DNA from: Datura wrightii
Lineage: Eukaryota > Streptophyta > Magnoliopsida > Solanales > Solanaceae
Length of the DNA: 64,000 bases
Direction of reading: 5' to 3'
Assembly (NCBI GenBank): GCA_035772735.1
Contig: JASDFA010000008.1
Location: 4,818,501-4,882,500, forward strand
Shown here: piece after piece, positions 58,252 through 64,000 of the stretch
Position numbering within the stretch: the first letter of the stretch is position 1
Layout of the letters: the number at the start of each line of letters is the position of its first letter
Made by a program: the position numbers and the translations under genes
The notes under the pieces: generated by a model
Seen by the model: only the letters and a program-made list of their open reading frames with translations
Database searches by the model: none
Told to the model about the DNA's origin: nothing

Positions 58252-60397
58252 TGTTATACCCCATAAGCCCAATGATTAGACCCAGGAGTTGAAACAGATA
58301 AATTTTGAAATCTGGCATCAGGTCAAAGAATGGGTCGTGATGTAATTCGTGGGGATAGACCATGAGTCGTGATATGACTCGTGGTGAAAATCAAGATATG
58401 AGTTGGACCTTGGGATTCTAGGTCCCCATGGACGTGACCATGAGTCGTGGTGAGACCCCACGACTCATTGAGTCAGTTGTGGGCAAGGATGATGAGGAAG
58501 GAGAAGAAAATGGCAGTGTACCCTACGGAAGGACCCCCACGGGTCGTGGTCGGTAGGATGAAAATTATTGGGAATTAAGGCAGCACAAGTGACGAGTAGT
58601 GACCACGACTCTTGGTCACCTGTAACGATTCGTGATGTCCCTTGTGACGAGCCCCAGGTGATTTTTTAGGAAGTGTACTTGATGGATGATGCCAAGAGTT
58701 GTGGCCTAAAGTGACGAGTCGTCATGTCCCTCGTGGGGACTGGCAGTTAGTTATTTCCTGCGAATTTAGTAAGGGCTTTTTCGTAATTCCTATGATCCTG
58801 AGGCCTAAACTATGTTATTTTAAGCTATTTTCAGGGTGTATTAAGATAGGTGAAGTCATTCTAGCCTATTCTAAACCCATGCATGCAAGTTAGAGAGTAA
58901 GAGAGGTGATCAAGCTTGTTCTTCTTCAAGTCCTCTTCAATTCCTCTTGGGCAATCAAAGAAGTGTAAGAATCAACTATAATCAGGTGTGCAAGGTTATG
59001 AGTGGGTGTTTTCATTCACACTCATGCCCAATCTCTCCTAATTCATGAAATTTTGTAAGAAATTCTTATGGGGTTTCATCCTAAATCTTTCGAGAATCTA
59101 ATGATCTATGGGTTACTACTTCTTATGTTTTACATCATGTTTTATGAATCATGATTTGATTTTACCATTAATTTAATTACAATTTTATTAATTTCAAATT
59201 CTATTAAATTAAGCCTAATTATGCATGTTCTTAAACCCATCATGATTTATGAGTTATTGTATGGATTTATTCAAATGCAAATTTATGATTTAAAAATCAT
59301 ATACCTGATTTACAAGTATGTGCATGAACCTCATGATTTACGATTTATGATTTTTGGCTGACTCACAGGCCTTACCCGCATGGCTCGTTCACGTATTTAC
59401 AAGCATGCTTATGATTATCATGATTTAATTAGCCCATGAATCTCATGTATCCTATGAGCACTATATATGTTTTTGGAGTAGTATTTAACATCGAGTAGGT
59501 TCAGGGCCCAGGTTTTGTCCCGAATCTCAGAACTACATGCCACCGTAGGACATGATGGGACCTCCCTTGAGACTGTCCCCTTTTGCCCAAATGGGCCTTT
59601 CATGTGTGATATCACACCCTTCATGGTTCTACCTTTGGCAAGGTACGAACACCCTCCCTTCTAGGAATTTATAGGTTGGGCTCCATGTATGCTCAAATGG
59701 AGTATGTGGGTTATAAGAATCTCCTATTGTTCCTCATGATTTATGCATAGTTAGGTTCATATGGTTTTGGATCAAGTCATGCTTAATAACGTTTTTCTCT
59801 TATGATTATGCATATGGTTAATTTACGAATGCTTTGAAAACCTTGAGCCTTATATTACATTATGATAGTTATGTTATGAGCATGTTGTCCTACTCTTATT
59901 CACTTTTATGTATTTTAAAATATCTATTTTATTTGCCTTTCATACTCGGTACATTCCACATACTGACCGCATACTCTATGTTGTATTGTTTCATCATACA
60001 GGCCCCGGCTCTCAGACTTAGCCCCATTCCTAGCCAGCCTTTCAGAGTTAGCATCCTATGCTTGTGGTGAGTTCTCATCTCCCGAGGATCATGCTTATCA
60101 GATTTCTCTATGTATATTTAGTTTTTTATAGATTTAACGGGTTAGTTGGGGGTGTTATCCCATCAACCCATCTGTCATGTTAGAGGCTTTCATACTATGT
60201 GTAGTATTCAATTGTTTTGTATGAAGTATACTTCGCTTCCTATATTAGTTCATGTTTTATGCCTCCTCTATGTTAATACGTTGAGTGTTACTCTTTATTA
60301 ATTGACTTAGATGTAAGCTCACGCCATGGGTTGAGTTGGGGTCTCTCAGGTCTCCTTGTCCAGTGTCGCGATCGGGGTCTACGTTCGGGTCATGACA
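58252..60397 (+). repeat. Element G 3' LTR, 2146 bp
   Basis: It runs from TGTTATACCCCATAAGCCC to GGGTCATGACA and aligns along its length with the 5' LTR. Confidence 0.9.
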
Positions 60398-60858
60398 TTG
60401 AGTTTATTAATGAATATGCTCTTTAGTTTCTTAATTATGACTAGTTAAATCATTAGCTAGACGTTTGTGATGATGAGTATTTAATTATATTGGGTATTGC
60501 TGGATTCATCTTAATATTGCTTAATTAGTGTAAATCTGTTGAATTCTCTTTGAATTTTAATTGATTTCCCATAGTTGCAAATATGGGTTTGGTTTTCTTA
60601 CTTGATTTTTTCTCGAAAAATAAGAATTAAGTATTGGTGGAGAATTTGATAGTGGAAATAGATGTGATTATGTGGGGGTTGGGCTAGAAATAGCCAAAAC
60701 CCATATTCATAATCCTATTTAATGGTTGATGGCTAGAAATAGCTCAGCTACTAACCCAAACTATATTGAGTTAATTGAATTGTGTCTTGAGGTTCGAAAG
60801 GACTTCAGAAAAAGGCGCCCAGGAGGTTGAAAAATATCGGGCGCCATCTTGTCCAAAG
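60398..60858 (+). repeat. Sequence H, right part
   Basis: It continues H after the G insertion: ATGACTAGTTAAATCATTAG resembles the GAGTGGCTAAATTCA block of the Athila LTR U5. It is cut by LTR I at 60859. A GGCGCC pair (60814-60845) lies near its end. Confidence 0.5.
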
Positions 60859-63800
60859 TGTAACACCCAGAAATTTTTTTTGATGATTATTTGATGGTTA
60901 TATGTCATATTAAGGAAATTATGGGTCGTATGTTGTCCGTAGGTGAGGAGGGAAACATGTGCAAAGGGAAAAGTGAAGAGTATGTGAAGTTTGTAAATAA
61001 GGGTCAACTTTAAATAGTCATATCTCCAAACATGTAATGATCCAGAAGTCCCATAACCTATCAAATGAAAGGTATTTGAGTATAATTTATAGTGAAAACA
61101 ACCGCTCATCAATCGGAGTTTAGAGTAAAATATTATGCTCATTTGAAGACAACACTGTCGTCTGGGAAAGCGCCCAGGCGCGTGGGCGCCGAGACAGGCA
61201 GGCAGCAGGCCCTCGCACGCTCGCACGCTTGCGAGGGCATGTCGCACGGGCGCCGCACGCGGGCGCCGCCCAGACCTTGACCACGCTGCCTATATCAAGT
61301 AAAATTGAGCTACAAAACTCATTTCTACTCCGTCTTTTTCATAATTCAGAGAATTCAAATCCCTATAACATGGTGAAAAGATATCCTAGGTAAGAAACTT
61401 CACTCTTGTCTCTTTTGGGCTTTGAAAAGAGAACCTCGGAAGAAAGTCATGGCTTGTTGTTGTCTTGTGGTTGATTGTGGTATTGCTGCATTTTTAGATG
61501 ATTCTAGCAGAGGAAACAGTAGGAGTTTTCTCCTACTTTAGCTTATAACATCTCCAAGAAAGGGTAAGTAATTCCCTTTTTGATTTCTTTAAGTTTATGA
61601 GGTCATAACTTGGAGAATGTTGTAGTATTGTGTTGTTGTTTCTTTGTGTTTTTTTGTGGCATGTTGCTGCCCAATTTTTCCTGAACTTTGGTGAAGTGAA
61701 GTTGCTGCTTGTTTGGTTTGTAAATTGGACTTGGAAGGAGCCTTAAGGAGTAAGCTTGAAAGGAAGATTTTCGACGAAATTAGAGTCGGCGTGCCAAGGT
61801 ATGTAAAGGCGTCCCTTTCGTTGTTTTTCAAGCACGAAACTAAGTTATTGAAAGGATCAATATTCCTATGTTTTTAAAATCATATTGAGGCATGTATGAT
61901 CCTTTCCAAAGGGTTGGAAATACTTGGCATAAAGATTGAATAGTTTAGAATGGTTGAAGCGAACCAATGTGAAGCGAAAGGCGTAATTTTTATACGATTG
62001 TTGCCGTAGTTCTAAATCGAGTCTGAAGTTCCCTTAACATGGGCATCGTGAGTTGGTACTTTTTAGTATACTGCATACATGATGTTGAATATATGTTAAG
62101 ATCTGGTCACTTAGTGAAATTTGTAGGAAATGCTATGACGACGGCATGTAATTGAACTTAAGCTAAGAAGATGACGCTAAACCGATTGAAGGTAAACGAG
62201 CTTATTGAAATGACGTTTTAATAATATTATTAATCCCTCCTATATGTTTAAGTTTTAAAGTTCTTAAGGTAAAAAGTATAATTTATGTTTTTCCTCTTTA
62301 AAGCTAAGCAAGCGGCACGTAGCGAATAAGCTAAGTCGATGCATGTTAACGGGGAAAACATGGCTAAGTTGTCAATTAGGCAAAGAGGTAAGTGCGTATA
62401 AGAATTGATGGAATAGAGAACACGATGATAAAGACTTGAGTATAGAGTGAATAATTTTTGGCAAAGAAGTTAAAATGAATAAGGAAAGTAGAGCTAAATA
62501 TTGTTAAATTAGACGATACGGGTTACGATGGAGAACGAGGTAGGCAACAGCTAGGAAGATTAACCCTGTTCTAAAGACATTTAGAAAAAGAGTTATAAAT
62601 TAAGTGGTTTATGTTCAATATGTGTTACCTTGATGAATAACCACTAAAGTGTTAACCTTCTACGAAATAATTAGAGTTGAACGTCTGCAAAATAGTAACT
62701 TAAGTTGAGAAGCTCTCTGCTATACCCCTAAACGATTATGTTAAGTTATCTATTCTAAGTGTTGAAATTTTATACCATGTCTGAAAAAGGTAATCCTAGG
62801 ATCTTCTAAGTCACTTATGATTATGTAGCTTTCTTAAGCTTCGCAGATAATTGCAAAGTTATGTAAGTCAATCCAACATCACCCGAATTATGGCTATATA
62901 TCTTTATTTGCATATAAGGAATCACTTAGAGAGTTACTCACGAGTTCCTAAGTTATAGAGCTCTAAGTCTCAGATCCTTAAGTTATGTCTTTAAGTCCCT
63001 AATTTGTGTTGGAATGTGCTAGCTGATCTAAGAAGTTTTTGAGAGATCATATTTTGAGAATTATGCTAATGTCTCGGTCAAGTATTTGATGTTGTATACG
63101 AGTCTAATAACTAAGGTCTTTATATGTCTTTCCATTAAGAAGTCTTAATGTATATGATTTTCATGTTGTAACATATAGTTGAATTCTTTCAGTTATATTC
63201 AAGTCATGCATCTCTATGTTTAGCTCTTGTTGAGTTATCAGTTGAATTTCCATGTACCGATGTTCTTAATGTCTAAGTAAGTATAAGTGCAGGCTATGAT
63301 AATGATCAGTTAAGCTTAGAACTTTGAATACCAGGAAGTCTCCTGGAGGTCACCCAGTTAACTAAATACGAGTTATACATTATATAGAAGTCTCATACAT
63401 TGTATGTCTTTAGTTCAGTTCTCAGCTCTATATATATGACAAATAACTCCAAGTTCCTAGTTATAATTTCCATATTTTTCGGCAAATAAGTAAAATGAAT
63501 TAAGAACTATATGTGCTTATCTACATGATAAATTTGGCAATGAAATTCCAATGTATAGTTGTCAATACAAGTAAAGGAACCACCTGGTAGACAGTATATA
63601 TTTGCAGTTCCCAGATGTTAAAGAATTGTGTAAAAATGAGCTCTATGTGTTTCTATCCAAGTAATATGTTAAATTGGTAGGATTATTTTTAGGACATTGT
63701 TTGTAAGCCTATAAAAGTTCTTAGGTTGTCTAAACCTCTTGAAGGTTCTTCAAGTAATTGAGTCGACATGTTCATATATAATTTGACGGCTTTACCTGAT

Positions 63801-63999
63801 ATATATGCATATTTTCTAGCTTTACATGATTATGGGTGCTCACTTGCATTTATGGGTTACGAAAGAGGCCTATTCCCGACACATATTTAACATTTGTCAT
63901 TTATATGCCATACATGTTAAATTGACTCAATATAAGCCATATCGGCCCTATTTATGATTATGATTGAGAATTATTTTTATTTTACCCCGGTGTGATACA
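60859..63999 (+). repeat. LTR I, about 3.14 kb
   Basis: It starts TGTAACACCCAGAAATTT, like the F LTR start, and ends CCCCGGTGTGATACA one base before the window end. The ends form an inverted repeat (TGTAACACC/GGTGTGATACA). A GC-rich hairpin cluster lies at 61160-61275, followed by a TATA-like CCTATATCAAG. The rest is AT-rich and without genes. Whether it belongs to a full element (primer site and gag to the right) cannot be seen. Confidence 0.68.
61209..61238 (+). promoter_or_regulatory. Hairpin in U3 of LTR I
   Basis: GCCCTCGCA (61209-61217) and TGCGAGGGC (61230-61238) are perfect inverted arms with a 12-nt loop. They lie in a cluster with repeated GGGCGCCG, about 55 bp before a TATA-like site. 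Confidence 0.55.
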
Positions 64000-64000
64000 T

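Larger units (their letters stand above)
52897..60397 (+). mobile_element. Element G: Tekay-like retrotransposon with large internal deletions
   Basis: The LTRs at 52897-55126 (2230 bp) and 58252-60397 (2146 bp) flank a 3.1-kb interior. The flanks TTGTG (52892-52896) and TTGAG (60398-60402) match at 4 of 5 positions, a likely target duplication. The interior has a gag start, a doubled zinc-knuckle region, a non-coding stretch, a piece of the integrase start joined to the catalytic region, and the chromodomain-like tail. The capsid core, RT and RNase H are missing. It could move only with help. Confidence 0.88.

Noticed and set aside
61092..61280. Small frames with RACEGL or ARSHACEGM in LTR I
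   Set aside because: They come from the GC-rich palindromic U3 cluster and are not a gene.

Overview
This window is plant nuclear DNA. Almost all of it is nested LTR retrotransposons, with one spliced host gene in the middle. The coding style (GT-AG introns, Tekay/Del-type and Athila-type Ty3/gypsy elements, a hAT relic) fits a repeat-rich eudicot. The retrotransposon subtypes look most like Solanaceae, but that placement is inference. I see no bacterial genes, rRNA, tRNA genes or CRISPR.

Layout. 1-10395: Tekay/Del-like element A (+), its 5' LTR cut by the window edge, with a complete but broken gag-pol and an intact 2.76-kb 3' LTR. A sits in the LTR end of B, an Athila-like gag relic (10396-11852). 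Then comes C (11853-14755), a Tekay-like LTR with PBS and the start of gag. 15229-21776 is D (-), an Athila-family copy that lost nearly all of pol and its 3' end. 22780-23340 is a minus-strand scrap of a Tekay leader and LTR end. 24995-31555 is the only host gene, a five-exon Rab-GAP (TBC domain, TBC1D5-like, 812 aa) with a hAT fragment in intron 1 and a (TA)38 tract just downstream. 32866-52174 is F (-), a Tekay-like element whose integrase is split by E (37657-50400), a structurally complete 12.7-kb Athila-family element with 1509-bp LTRs and the target duplication AATAG. 52175-60858 is an LTR-like sequence H split by G (52897-60397), an internally deleted Tekay-like element. 60859-63999 is one further LTR (I).

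How the parts work together. Each retroelement is built as LTR, tRNA primer site, gag, protease, RT, RNase H, integrase, polypurine tract, LTR. The Tekay types use an initiator-Met-type primer site and end pol in a chromodomain-like tail. The Athila types use the TGGCGCCGTTGCCGGGGA-type site and carry an extra ORF3 between pol and the 3' LTR. All coding regions are broken, many by CAG-to-TAG or TGG-to-TAG changes expected from decay of methylated DNA. The TBC gene looks intact and should act alone, in endosomal or Rab traffic.

Most interesting: in both Athila copies ORF3 is preceded by a conserved, well-formed intron (GT donor, AG acceptor 5 nt before the ATG). Upstream of that lie inverted GTGTCACGGAGG/CCTCCGTGACAC modules. 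The same modules occur just upstream of the TATA box in the Athila LTR and in the unrelated Tekay element A. This suggests that ORF3 is a separate, spliced transcription unit with its own promoter-like module, and that a hairpin-forming promoter module is shared between lineages.
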